A stretch of 64,000 bases of DNA. Source: DATJPR01 sp963811705. GTDB lineage: Bacteria > Bacteroidota > Ignavibacteria > UBA10030 > UBA6906. Where the stretch lies: assembly GCA_963811705.1 (NCBI GenBank), contig CAWESL010000007.1, positions 124,001 to 188,000 on the forward strand. Direction: 5' to 3'. This document shows, in pieces, positions 51,085 to 59,639 of this stretch (the stretch's first letter is position 1; every line of letters starts with the position of its first letter). The notes under the pieces were generated by a model. The model did not search any database. It was not told where the DNA came from and worked only from the letters and a program-made list of their open reading frames with translations. A program made the translations under genes and the position numbers.

Positions 51085-52569
51085 ATGGCCAAGCCGCTGA
51101 ACATTCTTTTTGTTTCCAGTGAAGTCGATCCGTTTGCCAAAACCGGTGGCCTCGCGGACGTCTCGGGGGCTCTCCCCCAGACAATCAAGGGACTGGAGCA
51201 CGAAATCCGCGTCATCATGCCCCGCTACGGAAGCATTAATGAGAGGAAATCCCGTCTTCACCAGATGATCCGACTGAACGACATCGTGATCCCCATCGGT
51301 GCGAAGACATACCCTCTGACGGTCAAATCTTCCTTTATCACCAACAACCAGGTAAAGGTCCAGGTCTATTTCATTGATAATGCAGAACTCTTCGGGCGAA
51401 CGGGGCTGTACGTCCATCCCGACACCAAGAAGGACTACCACGACAACGACGACCGGTTCTTTTTCTTCGATCGGGCCGTGCTGGAACTGCTGAAACATCT
51501 CGGGTGGCGGCCGGACATTATCCACTGCAATGATTGGCAGACGGGACTCATCCCGGCGTACCTCAAGACCATCTATCGTGACGACCCATTTTATGCCGAT
51601 ACGCGAACCGTCTTTACGGTTCATAACATGGCCTATCAGGGGGTGTTTCCGAAGAGTTCGTTTATCAAGGCCGGCCTCCCCGCAGAGGTGTTCTCCGAAA
51701 ATGGTATCGAGGCCTACGGCAATGTCAATTTGATGAAATCCGGACTTGTCTTCGCCGATGCAATCACCACGGTCAGCGAGAAGTATGCTGAGGAGATCAG
51801 GAGTTCCGAAGAGTATGGGTGCGGACTCCAGGAAATTGTCAAGAAGCGGAAGAACGACCTGTCCGGCATCGTGAACGGGATCGACTACACACTTTGGGAC
51901 CCTTCCGTTGATCGGTTGATCCCCCACCGGTATGATGCCCGATCGCTCGATCTCAAGAGTGAGAACAAGAAAGAATTGCTCCGACACATGAACCTCCCTT
52001 ACGATGAGCACGTCCCGCTCGTGGGGATCATCTCCCGGCTGGCGGATCAAAAGGGGTTCGACCTTATCGGAGAAGTGCTCGACGAGATGATGAAACTGGG
52101 TCTCCAGTTGGTTATTTTAGGAACAGGCGACAAGCGCTACCATGAGTTGTTCGAGAAGGCCCATAAGAAATATCCCTCGAAGATCGGTGTGTCGCTCACC
52201 TTCAACAACGATCTGGCGCATCTGATCGAAGCGGGGAGCGACATGTTCCTTATGCCCTCGCGCTACGAGCCTTGCGGGCTGAATCAGCTCTACAGTCTCC
52301 GCTACGGGACGATCCCGGTGGTCCGCGCGACCGGCGGTCTCGACGACACGATCGACGATTATGTGTCGTCCTCCGGAGAAGGGACCGGCTTCAAATTCAA
52401 AGAGTATGACAGTCGCGCGATGCTTCACGCATTGCAGCGTGCGGTCCAGGTGTATGCGGATCATCCGGCCTGGCGCAAATTGATGCGTAGCGGCATGGCG
52501 AAGGATTTCTCCTGGGAGACGTCGGCCCGCAAGTATATTCAATTATACAGGAACCTGGTGAAGAAGTGA
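51085..52569 (+). CDS. glgA: Glycogen synthase (ADP-glucose type)
   Basis: A 494-residue GT5 glycogen synthase that extends alpha-1,4-glucan from ADP-glucose. The N-terminal ADP-glucose-binding motif KTGGLADVSGALP is at residues 15-30. Other family blocks are DIIHCNDWQTGLIPAYL, VHNMAYQGVFP, FADAITTVSEKYAEEI, VGIISRLADQKGFDLI and PSRYEPCGLNQLYSLRYGT. It starts a plus-strand run in which gmhB, a lipoprotein gene and an outer-membrane protein gene follow with 4-bp overlaps. No glgB or glgC is in the window. Confidence 0.96.
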   Translation: MAKPLNILFVSSEVDPFAKTGGLADVSGALPQTIKGLEHEIRVIMPRYGSINERKSRLHQMIRLNDIVIPIGAKTYPLTVKSSFITNNQVKVQVYFIDNAELFGRTGLYVHPDTKKDYHDNDDRFFFFDRAVLELLKHLGWRPDIIHCNDWQTGLIPAYLKTIYRDDPFYADTRTVFTVHNMAYQGVFPKSSFIKAGLPAEVFSENGIEAYGNVNLMKSGLVFADAITTVSEKYAEEIRSSEEYGCGLQEIVKKRKNDLSGIVNGIDYTLWDPSVDRLIPHRYDARSLDLKSENKKELLRHMNLPYDEHVPLVGIISRLADQKGFDLIGEVLDEMMKLGLQLVILGTGDKRYHELFEKAHKKYPSKIGVSLTFNNDLAHLIEAGSDMFLMPSRYEPCGLNQLYSLRYGTIPVVRATGGLDDTIDDYVSSSGEGTGFKFKEYDSRAMLHALQRAVQVYADHPAWRKLMRSGMAKDFSWETSARKYIQLYRNLVKK

Positions 52570-53156
52570 GCGGGCAGCGCGTGGCAGTCTTTCTCGATCG
52601 TGACGGCACCATCAATGAAGAGCTGAATTTCATCCGGCGTCCCGAAGAACTCGTTCTCCTCCCCGGGGCTGCGGAGGCGATTCGTGCTCTGAATAGGCGC
52701 AGCGTACTGGCCTGCGTGATCTCCAACCAGTCGGGCGTCGCCCGCGGGTATCTTACGGAACAGGACCTCATCCCCATCCACGCCCGTCTCGAAGAAGAGC
52801 TTGCACGATCCGGGGCCCGTGTCGACCGGATCGCGTATTGCCCGCATCACCCCACCGAGGGGATTCCCCCGTACAACATGCCATGCCGTTGCCGGAAGCC
52901 GGGCACGGGAATGCTCGATGACGCCGCCGGCGCACTGGATATCGACCTCACCCGATCATTCGTCGTGGGTGATCGACTCACCGACGTTCAGGCAGGTCTC
53001 AATGCAGGCGCAACGGCGGTCCTCGTTCTTACCGGGTACGGGCGGCAGGCGCTCACAGAGCTGGAGAAGAACAACGAGATACAACCCGACTGCATCGCAG
53101 AAGATCTGTCTGCAGCCGTCGAGTACATCACTCAAATCATCGATCGGAACACATGA
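52566..53156 (+). CDS. gmhB: D-glycero-D-manno-heptose 1,7-bisphosphate 7-phosphatase
   Basis: A 196-residue HAD phosphatase of the GmhB group, which removes the 7-phosphate in ADP-heptose synthesis for the LPS inner core. The nucleophile motif VFLDRDGTINEE is near residue 8. Motif 2 is VISNQSGVARGYL, the zinc-binding loop has CPHHPTEGIPPYNMPCRCRKP, and the final acidic motif is FVVGDRLTDVQAGLNAGA. The start is a GTG that overlaps the glgA stop (GTGA). No other heptose gene is nearby. Some related HAD-IIIA enzymes act on other sugar phosphates, so the exact substrate is likely but not certain. Confidence 0.88.
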   Translation: MSGQRVAVFLDRDGTINEELNFIRRPEELVLLPGAAEAIRALNRRSVLACVISNQSGVARGYLTEQDLIPIHARLEEELARSGARVDRIAYCPHHPTEGIPPYNMPCRCRKPGTGMLDDAAGALDIDLTRSFVVGDRLTDVQAGLNAGATAVLVLTGYGRQALTELEKNNEIQPDCIAEDLSAAVEYITQIIDRNT

Positions 53157-54358
53157 CGGTACGAACGCGAAGCGCTTTTCGGAACTCCTGCGGATTGCTG
53201 CCGGCTCTTCTGCTGGCGGGGATCCTTGTGTCGTGCAGCGAAGATCCTACGGCACAAAATTCCATTGTCGCCCCTTCCTCGCTCCCGGGAGTGACCTTTC
53301 ACGACACGACGATCTTCGCAACCCAGGACAGCACGTATCTCACACGCCTTCCGATGAACGGCGCAACGGACCTCGTGGGAATGGGCGGCGGCTATACTGC
53401 GATGGCACTCCTGCGCTTCTACCCGCCAGCGAGCGCCATCGACACGGCGGATATCATTTCCGCGACCGTCAATTTGTTTGTTACCTATCACCAGGGACCG
53501 GCCACGGGGACGGTGTCCTTCGACATCCATAAGATCGAGCGCCTGTGGGACCCGTCGTCGATCGATTGGGACAGCGTGCAGACCGGTTTCTACGCCTCGA
53601 CCGCAACGCTTCCCCCGTTCTCGACCACGGTTCCCGCCGATTCGCAATATCTGACCTTCGCCCTCGACACGGCGATCGTTCGGAAATGGATCCAGACGCC
53701 GGACTCCGCAGATCTCGACCAATTCGGCGTGGTCCTGGCACCGACTGCGGGATCGAACGCCATCATTGGATATCACTCCTTCTCCTCGGACTCAGCGGCG
53801 TATCTCCCGACACTGACGGTCCTGACGCGCGGGAGAAACACGACAACGGTCGACACGACCGTGTTGAATTCCGGCACAGCGACGTTTATCGGGGACTGTC
53901 AGGCGCCGACCGATCCGACATCGCTGACATTGCAGGCAGGCGTAGTGTACCGGAGCTGGCTGGGATTCGACGTTTCCTTCATGCACCAGGGAACGATCAT
54001 CAACAGCGCCCAGCTTCTCGTGGACAGAATGCCCAATCCTCCGTTCAATACAACGCTCACCGATTCGACTGTCAACGCACACCTTATGACCGGCACGACA
54101 GAGTCGTCGTATGAATCGATCGGCGCCATCCTCTCGAAGGTTGCCGGCACATCGACAACATTGTCCGGCGACGCACGACATATCGTCCAGTCATGGCTCC
54201 ATGGGACGAATTACGGCGTCCTCCTCCGGACCTCGTACGCGGCGGAATTCAGCAGCTTCGACCGCGTGCAGCTTCAGGCCCTGGGAAGCTCGACCTCTGC
54301 GTCGAGGCCGCGGCTGCATCTTGTCTATTCTTCGATGGGCCTGGAGAAGAAACCATGA
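53153..54358 (+). CDS. DNRLRE-type surface lipoprotein
   Basis: A 401-residue predicted lipoprotein with lipobox LLAGILVSC near residue 28. The mature part shows two beta-rich units of the kind annotated as DNRLRE domains: ALLRFYPPASAIDTADIIS, then YLTFALDTAIVRKWIQTPDS, and later LGFDVSFMHQGTIINSAQLL and ARHIVQSWLHGTNYGVLLRT. Such domains are found in extracellular and adhesive proteins. Its ATG overlaps the gmhB stop by 4 bp (ATGA), and its own stop overlaps the next start the same way. Role unknown; context suggests an outer-membrane partner of the next protein. Confidence 0.78.
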   Translation: MTVRTRSAFRNSCGLLPALLLAGILVSCSEDPTAQNSIVAPSSLPGVTFHDTTIFATQDSTYLTRLPMNGATDLVGMGGGYTAMALLRFYPPASAIDTADIISATVNLFVTYHQGPATGTVSFDIHKIERLWDPSSIDWDSVQTGFYASTATLPPFSTTVPADSQYLTFALDTAIVRKWIQTPDSADLDQFGVVLAPTAGSNAIIGYHSFSSDSAAYLPTLTVLTRGRNTTTVDTTVLNSGTATFIGDCQAPTDPTSLTLQAGVVYRSWLGFDVSFMHQGTIINSAQLLVDRMPNPPFNTTLTDSTVNAHLMTGTTESSYESIGAILSKVAGTSTTLSGDARHIVQSWLHGTNYGVLLRTSYAAEFSSFDRVQLQALGSSTSASRPRLHLVYSSMGLEKKP

Positions 54359-55644
54359 CGACGAAACGGCTTCTCTTTCGTGCCGCATCCCTTTGGATCG
54401 TGATCGTCGCTGTCTCCACGGTCACCCTGGCAAGCGGGGGTGGATCGGTCTACTCTTCTCTCGGCATCGGTGATCTCATGGGCGGGCTGAGCGTGAGAAA
54501 TCTCGGCATGGGCTATACCGGCGTGGCTCTCTCTTCGAGCAGTGCGCTGAATATGGACGCCCCTGCGACCTGGGCCGGCCTGACGAGAACCCGGCTCGAA
54601 GCGGGCGCGGCATACCAGGGATTTTCGTCGAGGGATGCGTTCGCCTCCCGGTACATCGCTGATATCAGTTTTCTTGACGCCAAGGTCGGGTTCCCGATCG
54701 CCCCGTCGAAAGGCATTTCGCTCGTTGCGGGGTTCACCCGTTACAGCAACGTGGATTTCGATACCTACGAGGCCGGCACGGGGTATACCTCGGTGGACAC
54801 CATCCCCTATTCCATCCATCATCAAGGAACGGGCGGACTCGGCGTCGGCAAATTGGGACTCTCTTACGCCCCGATCCGGTGGCTCGCTCTCGGCGCTTCG
54901 TTCGATTATTACTTCGGGACGATCAATTACATCAGAACATTCTTGCCCACCTCCGCATCGTTCCTCGGAAGCCGGTTCGACCGCACGACGTCATACCACG
55001 GTCCGGGGGGAACGTTCGGCGTGTTGATGACAGACTTCGGCTGGTTGTCCGATGATCTCAAACCCCTGGCAGTCGGAGCATCCGTCTCTTCGCGCAGCGA
55101 TGTCACGAGCTCGACGCAAACCATTCTCACCTTCGGCGGAGACCCGGTCAACTCCCCCTCGGAAGCCGACACGACAGCAAACGTGGACGGAACCACGATT
55201 ATCCCGCTCTCGTATACCGTCGGCGTTTCGTACGTGGTCGGAAGCCGGTATGTCCTTGCCGCAGATTATTCGTCCCAGCTCTGGAAGAAGTCGTCATTCA
55301 ATGGCACGGCGCCGACCGATCTGGGAAATTCTTCGAGATTCGGCCTCGGCATAGAGCGCGGGCCGTCGAGAGAAACCAACGCCTCCTGGGGTGAGCGTGT
55401 CGCCCTCCGTTTCGGCGGGACGTTCGGGACATTGTACTATCGCCCGAAAAATACGGCGATCGATCAGTGGCTCCTCACCGCCGGCGCGTCATTCCCCATT
55501 TCCAGTACCAGCCGCATGCACATGGCGTTCGAGTACGGCGCACGGGGGACGTTCTCAAACGGATTGATCCGCGATCATATCTTCCGTTTGACCGCCGCCA
55601 TCAGCGTCGGCGAAGAGTGGTTTGTTCCTCTCCCCGAAGAATGA
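54355..55644 (+). CDS. Outer-membrane beta-barrel protein (FadL/OmpP1-like)
   Basis: A 429-residue exported protein with a signal peptide (FRAASLWIVIVAVSTVTLASG). The mature N-terminus (SVYSSLGIGDLMGGLSVRNLG, split as IGDLMGGLSVRNLGMGYTGV) and ALNMDAPATWAGLTRTRLEAGA match the start of FadL/OmpP1 and PorV-like barrels. Many amphipathic strands follow, ending in FRLTAAISVGEEWFV. It probably forms an outer-membrane channel or cargo-binding barrel. The ATG at 54355 overlaps the lipoprotein stop (ATGA). A longer open frame upstream runs through the lipoprotein gene and is not the real start. Substrate unknown. Confidence 0.8.
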   Translation: MTTKRLLFRAASLWIVIVAVSTVTLASGGGSVYSSLGIGDLMGGLSVRNLGMGYTGVALSSSSALNMDAPATWAGLTRTRLEAGAAYQGFSSRDAFASRYIADISFLDAKVGFPIAPSKGISLVAGFTRYSNVDFDTYEAGTGYTSVDTIPYSIHHQGTGGLGVGKLGLSYAPIRWLALGASFDYYFGTINYIRTFLPTSASFLGSRFDRTTSYHGPGGTFGVLMTDFGWLSDDLKPLAVGASVSSRSDVTSSTQTILTFGGDPVNSPSEADTTANVDGTTIIPLSYTVGVSYVVGSRYVLAADYSSQLWKKSSFNGTAPTDLGNSSRFGLGIERGPSRETNASWGERVALRFGGTFGTLYYRPKNTAIDQWLLTAGASFPISSTSRMHMAFEYGARGTFSNGLIRDHIFRLTAAISVGEEWFVPLPEE

Positions 55645-55750
55645 GCGAGTCGAGGATCCGGGGTCGACCAGATTGAACGACCTCTTCGAAGCAAAGAACG
55701 ACTGAACGAGAGTTGCAAGAGAAGATGCCCCCTCCATTCGGAGATCGATT

Positions 55751-57079
55751 ATGAACCCACTTGAAAAAGCAGATCCGGACGTCTACCGCGCGGTGGCAAA
55801 TGAGATCCATCGTCAGAATACGAAACTCGAGCTCATCGCCTCCGAGAACTTCGTCAGCGCCGCAGTCCTTGCCGCCGTCGGTACACCGCTGACGAACAAG
55901 TACGCGGAAGGTTATCCCGGGAAACGCTATTATGGCGGGTGTGAGTGGGTCGATGTGGTGGAGGAGATCGCCCGGGATCGGGCACGGAAGCTTTTCGGCG
56001 CTGAGTACGCGAACGTCCAACCGCACTCCGGCTCTCAGGCCAATATGGCGGTCTACTTCACGTTTGTGAAGCCCGGCGACACGCTGATGGGGATGAACCT
56101 CTCCCATGGCGGTCATCTCACCCACGGATCCCCGGTGAATTTTTCGGGACAATTTTACCGGTTCGTCCCGTACGGCGTCGATGCGAAAACCGGGCGCATC
56201 GATTTCAACCAGGTCGAAGAGCTTGCGAAACGCGAGAAACCGAAGATGATCACCGTCGGGGCAAGCGCCTATTCACGCAACATCGATTACAAGGCGTTTC
56301 GGCAAATTGCCGACAGCGTCGGGGCATTTCTCTTTGCCGACATTGCGCATCCTGCAGGGCTGATCGCAAAGAAGCTTCTGGATGATCCCCTTCCGCATTG
56401 TCATGTCGTGACGTCGACCACCCATAAGACGCTTCGCGGCCCGCGCGGTGGATTGATCCTGATGGGGAAGGATTTCGACAATCCCTTCGGCCAGGTTGCG
56501 GCCAAGTCCGGGCGGACAAAGAAGATGTCCGAGCTGCTCGATTCGATGGTCATACCGGGAATTCAGGGGGGACCGTTGATGCATGTGATCGCGGGCAAGG
56601 CAGTCGCCTTCGGCGAAGCCTTGCAGCCTTCGTTCGAATCGTACGGGCGCCAGGTGATCCGCAACGCGCAGGCCCTTTCGGCCAGACTCGTTTCATACGG
56701 CTACGGCGTCGTCTCCGGGGGAACGGACAACCATCTCCTTCTCGTGGACCTGCGAACCGGGAACCTCACCGGGAAAGACGCGCAAGAAGCGCTCGACCGG
56801 GCCGGGATCACCGTTAATAAGAACGCCGTCCCGTTCGACGACAAAAGCCCGCTGATCACGAGCGGCATTCGCATCGGCACGCCCGCCCTGACAACGCGCG
56901 GGATGAAGGAAACAGAAATGAACACCGTCGGCGAATTGATCCATGAGGTCCTCTCGCATCCGGGCAACGGCGAGATCGAGAAAACCGTCGCGCACAAGGT
57001 GGAAACACTGTGCCTCCGGTTCCCGTTGTATCCGGACGAACTCTCGTCGACCGCGGAAGGGATGGTGTCGTACCATTGA
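55751..57079 (+). CDS. glyA: Serine hydroxymethyltransferase
   Basis: A 442-residue PLP enzyme that interconverts serine and glycine with tetrahydrofolate, supplying one-carbon units. Family blocks are LELIASENFVSAAVLAAVGT, LTNKYAEGYPGKRYYGGCEW, NVQPHSGSQANMAVYF, MNLSHGGHLTHGSPVNFSG, and the PLP lysine region STTHKTLRGPRGGLIL near residue 225. GGPLMHVIAGKAVAF also fits. GGAGATCGATT precedes the ATG. The tatC gene follows after 36 bases on the same strand. Length is slightly above the E. coli enzyme. Confidence 0.97.
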   Translation: MNPLEKADPDVYRAVANEIHRQNTKLELIASENFVSAAVLAAVGTPLTNKYAEGYPGKRYYGGCEWVDVVEEIARDRARKLFGAEYANVQPHSGSQANMAVYFTFVKPGDTLMGMNLSHGGHLTHGSPVNFSGQFYRFVPYGVDAKTGRIDFNQVEELAKREKPKMITVGASAYSRNIDYKAFRQIADSVGAFLFADIAHPAGLIAKKLLDDPLPHCHVVTSTTHKTLRGPRGGLILMGKDFDNPFGQVAAKSGRTKKMSELLDSMVIPGIQGGPLMHVIAGKAVAFGEALQPSFESYGRQVIRNAQALSARLVSYGYGVVSGGTDNHLLLVDLRTGNLTGKDAQEALDRAGITVNKNAVPFDDKSPLITSGIRIGTPALTTRGMKETEMNTVGELIHEVLSHPGNGEIEKTVAHKVETLCLRFPLYPDELSSTAEGMVSYH

Positions 57080-57115
57080 GACCACTGGTCACTCCACGAA
57101 CATTCCAAACGTTGC

Positions 57116-57940
57116 ATGGCTGATTCGATCTATCCCGGTGTCGAGGACGAACGACACGACGATCAGGCGGAACCGGAAGCGAAAGAGATGTCGTTCTTCG
57201 AACATCTCGAAGAACTCCGGTGGCGCATTGTTCGGATGTTGATCGGCATCGTTCTGGGGACCATTATCTGCTGGATCTTCATCGACTATCTCATCGATGG
57301 CGTGCTGCTCCGCCCCATTACCCACCTGAACGCGAACCTGTCAGGGAGTCAGCAGCCGATTCATCTCCAGAACCTCAAGCCGTTCGGGCAGCTCTTTCTG
57401 TATATGGAAGTCGCAATCGTCGGGGGGTTTCTTCTCAGCCTGCCGAATCTCCTCTTCCAGCTCTGGGCCTTTATCGCCCCGGGCCTGATGCCGAAAGAGC
57501 GCACCTATGCCCGTTCCATTGTGTTCTTCTCCACGTTCTGCTTTCTCGCGGGCGTTGTGTTCGCCTATTTCGTCATGCTCCCCGCCGCGCTGCAGTTCTT
57601 TGCCGGGTTCGGGTCAACGACGATCCAGAACAACATCGCGGTCAACGAGTACATGAGTTTCGTCATCAGCGTCCTCCTCGCGGCCGGCGTGGTGTTCGAA
57701 TTGCCCATGGTCTCATGGTTCCTGTCGAAGATCGGAATCCTCAAGCCGGAGTTCATGCGACGCTACCGCCGTCATTCGATCGTCGTCATTTTTCTTCTTG
57801 CTGCAGCACTGACTCCGGGAACGGACCCGGTCAGCCAGATCCTCCTAGCCATCCCTCTTGTCGTGCTCTACGAGATCAGCATTCTTGTCAGCGTCTGGTC
57901 ATGGAGAGGCAGGAGGAAGAAAGAATCACCGTCCCAGTAA
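57116..57940 (+). CDS. tatC: Twin-arginine translocase subunit TatC
   Basis: A 274-residue inner-membrane protein that recognises twin-arginine signal peptides. The conserved N-terminal FFEHLEELRWRIVRML is near residue 25 after a longer acidic tail than usual. Six membrane helices follow, including VAIVGGFLLSLPNLLFQLWA and FIAPGLMPKERTYA, the typical loop. The C-terminal half has LAAGVVFELPMVSWFLSKIG, MRRYRRHSIVVIFLLAAALTP, and DPVSQILLAIPLVVLYEISI. No tatA is nearby. The polyprenyl synthase gene starts about 20 bases after the stop. Confidence 0.96.
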   Translation: MADSIYPGVEDERHDDQAEPEAKEMSFFEHLEELRWRIVRMLIGIVLGTIICWIFIDYLIDGVLLRPITHLNANLSGSQQPIHLQNLKPFGQLFLYMEVAIVGGFLLSLPNLLFQLWAFIAPGLMPKERTYARSIVFFSTFCFLAGVVFAYFVMLPAALQFFAGFGSTTIQNNIAVNEYMSFVISVLLAAGVVFELPMVSWFLSKIGILKPEFMRRYRRHSIVVIFLLAAALTPGTDPVSQILLAIPLVVLYEISILVSVWSWRGRRKKESPSQ

Positions 57941-57959
57941 GCAAGAGCGAGCAGCCCGT

Positions 57960-58931
57960 TTGGACCTTCACACCATTTCCCGCCCCATCCAGCGCCATCT
58001 GGGACATTTTGAAACCGTCTTCCGCGAATCCATCAAGTCGCAGGTTGGACTCGTCGACCTTATCACGAAGTATGTGCTCAAACAGAAGGGGAAGAAGGTC
58101 CGCCCCCTTCTGGTTCTGCTCACGGCCGAAGCCTGTGGCGGCGTCAACGAAAAGAGCTTCCGCGGAGCGACGCTTGTCGAGATCCTTCACACTGCCACGC
58201 TGATCCATGATGACGTGGTGGATGAAGCGGACACCCGCCGCGGACTTGCCTCAATCAATGCCATCTGGAAGAATAAGATCGCCGTCCTGATGGGGGACTT
58301 CCTTCTTTCGAAGGGACTTTTGCTCTCCCTCCAGAACGACGATTTCCGTTTCCTGCAGATCACCTCGAATGCGGTGCGTCGGATGAGCGAAGGCGAAATC
58401 CATCAAATTCAAAAAAGCCGTAAACTCGATATGGACGAGCAGACGTACTTGAAGATTATCGGGGACAAAACGGCTTCATTGATTTCGACATGCTGCGAGA
58501 TCGGGGCGTACAGCGCGACGGAAGAGGAGAATCTGCATCAGCTCATGCAGAAGTACGGTGAACATGTGGGGTTGGCGTTCCAGATCCGGGACGACCTTCT
58601 CGACTACGTCGGACGCCGGTCCATCACCGGCAAGCCGACAGGTCTCGATCTGAGCGAGAAAAAACTGACGCTCCCGCTCATCCATGCGCTTGCAACGGGC
58701 CCCAAGAGCGATGGGCGAAATATCCTCGGAATCATCCGCGCGGGCGGAAAGAACATGGATATCAAACGCGTCGTCCAGTTCGTCGAATCCAACGGTGGAC
58801 TGGAGTACGCCGCCCGACGTGCGCGCGAATATTCCGATAGTGCGATTGCCACCCTTGCATCGCTCCCGGACTCGGAAAGCAAAACGTCCCTCAAGGAGTT
58901 TGCGGATTTTGTGGTCGACCGGGAGAAGTGA
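57960..58931 (+). CDS. Polyprenyl diphosphate synthase (IspB-like)
   Basis: A trans-polyprenyl synthase of 323 residues, the same length as E. coli IspB. It makes the long prenyl tail of quinones from isopentenyl diphosphate. The first aspartate-rich motif is LIHDDVVDEADTRRG near residue 80 and the second is FQIRDDLLDYVG near 205. GKKVRPLLVLLTAEACGG is the conserved N-terminal block. The start is uncertain: the TTG at 57960 gives a normal length and starts after tatC. A longer in-frame start at 57858 would overlap tatC by more than 80 bases. Chain length cannot be read safely from sequence. Confidence 0.9.
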   Translation: MDLHTISRPIQRHLGHFETVFRESIKSQVGLVDLITKYVLKQKGKKVRPLLVLLTAEACGGVNEKSFRGATLVEILHTATLIHDDVVDEADTRRGLASINAIWKNKIAVLMGDFLLSKGLLLSLQNDDFRFLQITSNAVRRMSEGEIHQIQKSRKLDMDEQTYLKIIGDKTASLISTCCEIGAYSATEEENLHQLMQKYGEHVGLAFQIRDDLLDYVGRRSITGKPTGLDLSEKKLTLPLIHALATGPKSDGRNILGIIRAGGKNMDIKRVVQFVESNGGLEYAARRAREYSDSAIATLASLPDSESKTSLKEFADFVVDREK

Positions 58932-58986
58932 TCTGAAGTAACGCGGGAATGCTTGCTGCTGCTCGTTGCCGTTCTCCCGTTGATTC

Positions 58987-59589
58987 CTATTCTTTGCCGT
59001 CGACTGCCGCAACCGGCCGTACCGTCAGCACAGGGCATTTTGCGTGGTGAACGATCCTGTCGGCGGTGCTGCCGAAGAGAATCTGCTCCACACCGCTGTG
59101 TCCGTGCGACGCAACCACAATGAGATCGACGTTCCGTTCTTCCGCCTCATCCAGGATCTCCTGGTGCGGGCTTCCGGTACGCACGGACGCCGTGGCGACG
59201 ATGTTGCCCTCAATTTCCTTCTCGATCAACTGCTGAAGTTCGTCCGCCGCCTTCTGCCGGAGCTCATCTTCCAGGCCCGGCAACACCACCTGTCCGAAAC
59301 CGAGGTCAGCCGGATAGATCGTCGGCTCGACGACATAGACGAGGTGGAGGCTTGCCGAGAATTCCTCCGCGAGCGGAACGGCATACTTCAGCGCATTCCG
59401 TGAGTGAACGGAGAAGTCGATCGGCACAAGGATGTGGGAAATGGACAGACGCGGCCCGGGCCGCCGTGGAGCAGGTGACTGTGTCGGACGACGCGCTGCG
59501 GTGACCTTCTTGCGTGGCGGGGATTTCTTCTTGCGCGTTGAGGTTGCGCGCCTGGTGGTGGACGATATCGTGCGTGAAGAGGATGCCAT
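58987..59589 (-). CDS. Universal stress protein with a basic N-terminal tail
   Basis: A 200-residue protein with one UspA domain from about residue 50 on: ISHILVPIDFSVHSRNALKY, the phosphate-binding glycine loop ASHGHSGVEQILFGSTADRI, and CPVLTVRP. That G-x2-G-x9-G-S/T motif marks the ATP-binding type. The first 48 residues are an unusual Lys/Arg/Ser/Pro-rich tail (TRRATSTRKKKSPPRKKVTA, then ARRPTQSPAPRRPGPR). It resembles histone H1-like or DNA/RNA-binding tails and is not part of normal UspA. The gene is convergent with the polyprenyl synthase gene and stands alone. Confidence 0.88.
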   Translation of the reverse strand: MASSSRTISSTTRRATSTRKKKSPPRKKVTAARRPTQSPAPRRPGPRLSISHILVPIDFSVHSRNALKYAVPLAEEFSASLHLVYVVEPTIYPADLGFGQVVLPGLEDELRQKAADELQQLIEKEIEGNIVATASVRTGSPHQEILDEAEERNVDLIVVASHGHSGVEQILFGSTADRIVHHAKCPVLTVRPVAAVDGKE

Positions 59590-59639
59590 GCTGCCTCCTT
59601 TCAGGAAGACATGAATGGATGCTTACTCCCCCCGACCGA

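Noticed and set aside
54193..54354. Upstream extension of the FadL-like barrel gene
   Set aside because: It overlaps the lipoprotein gene. The ATGA overlap at 54355 and the signal peptide directly after it mark the real start.
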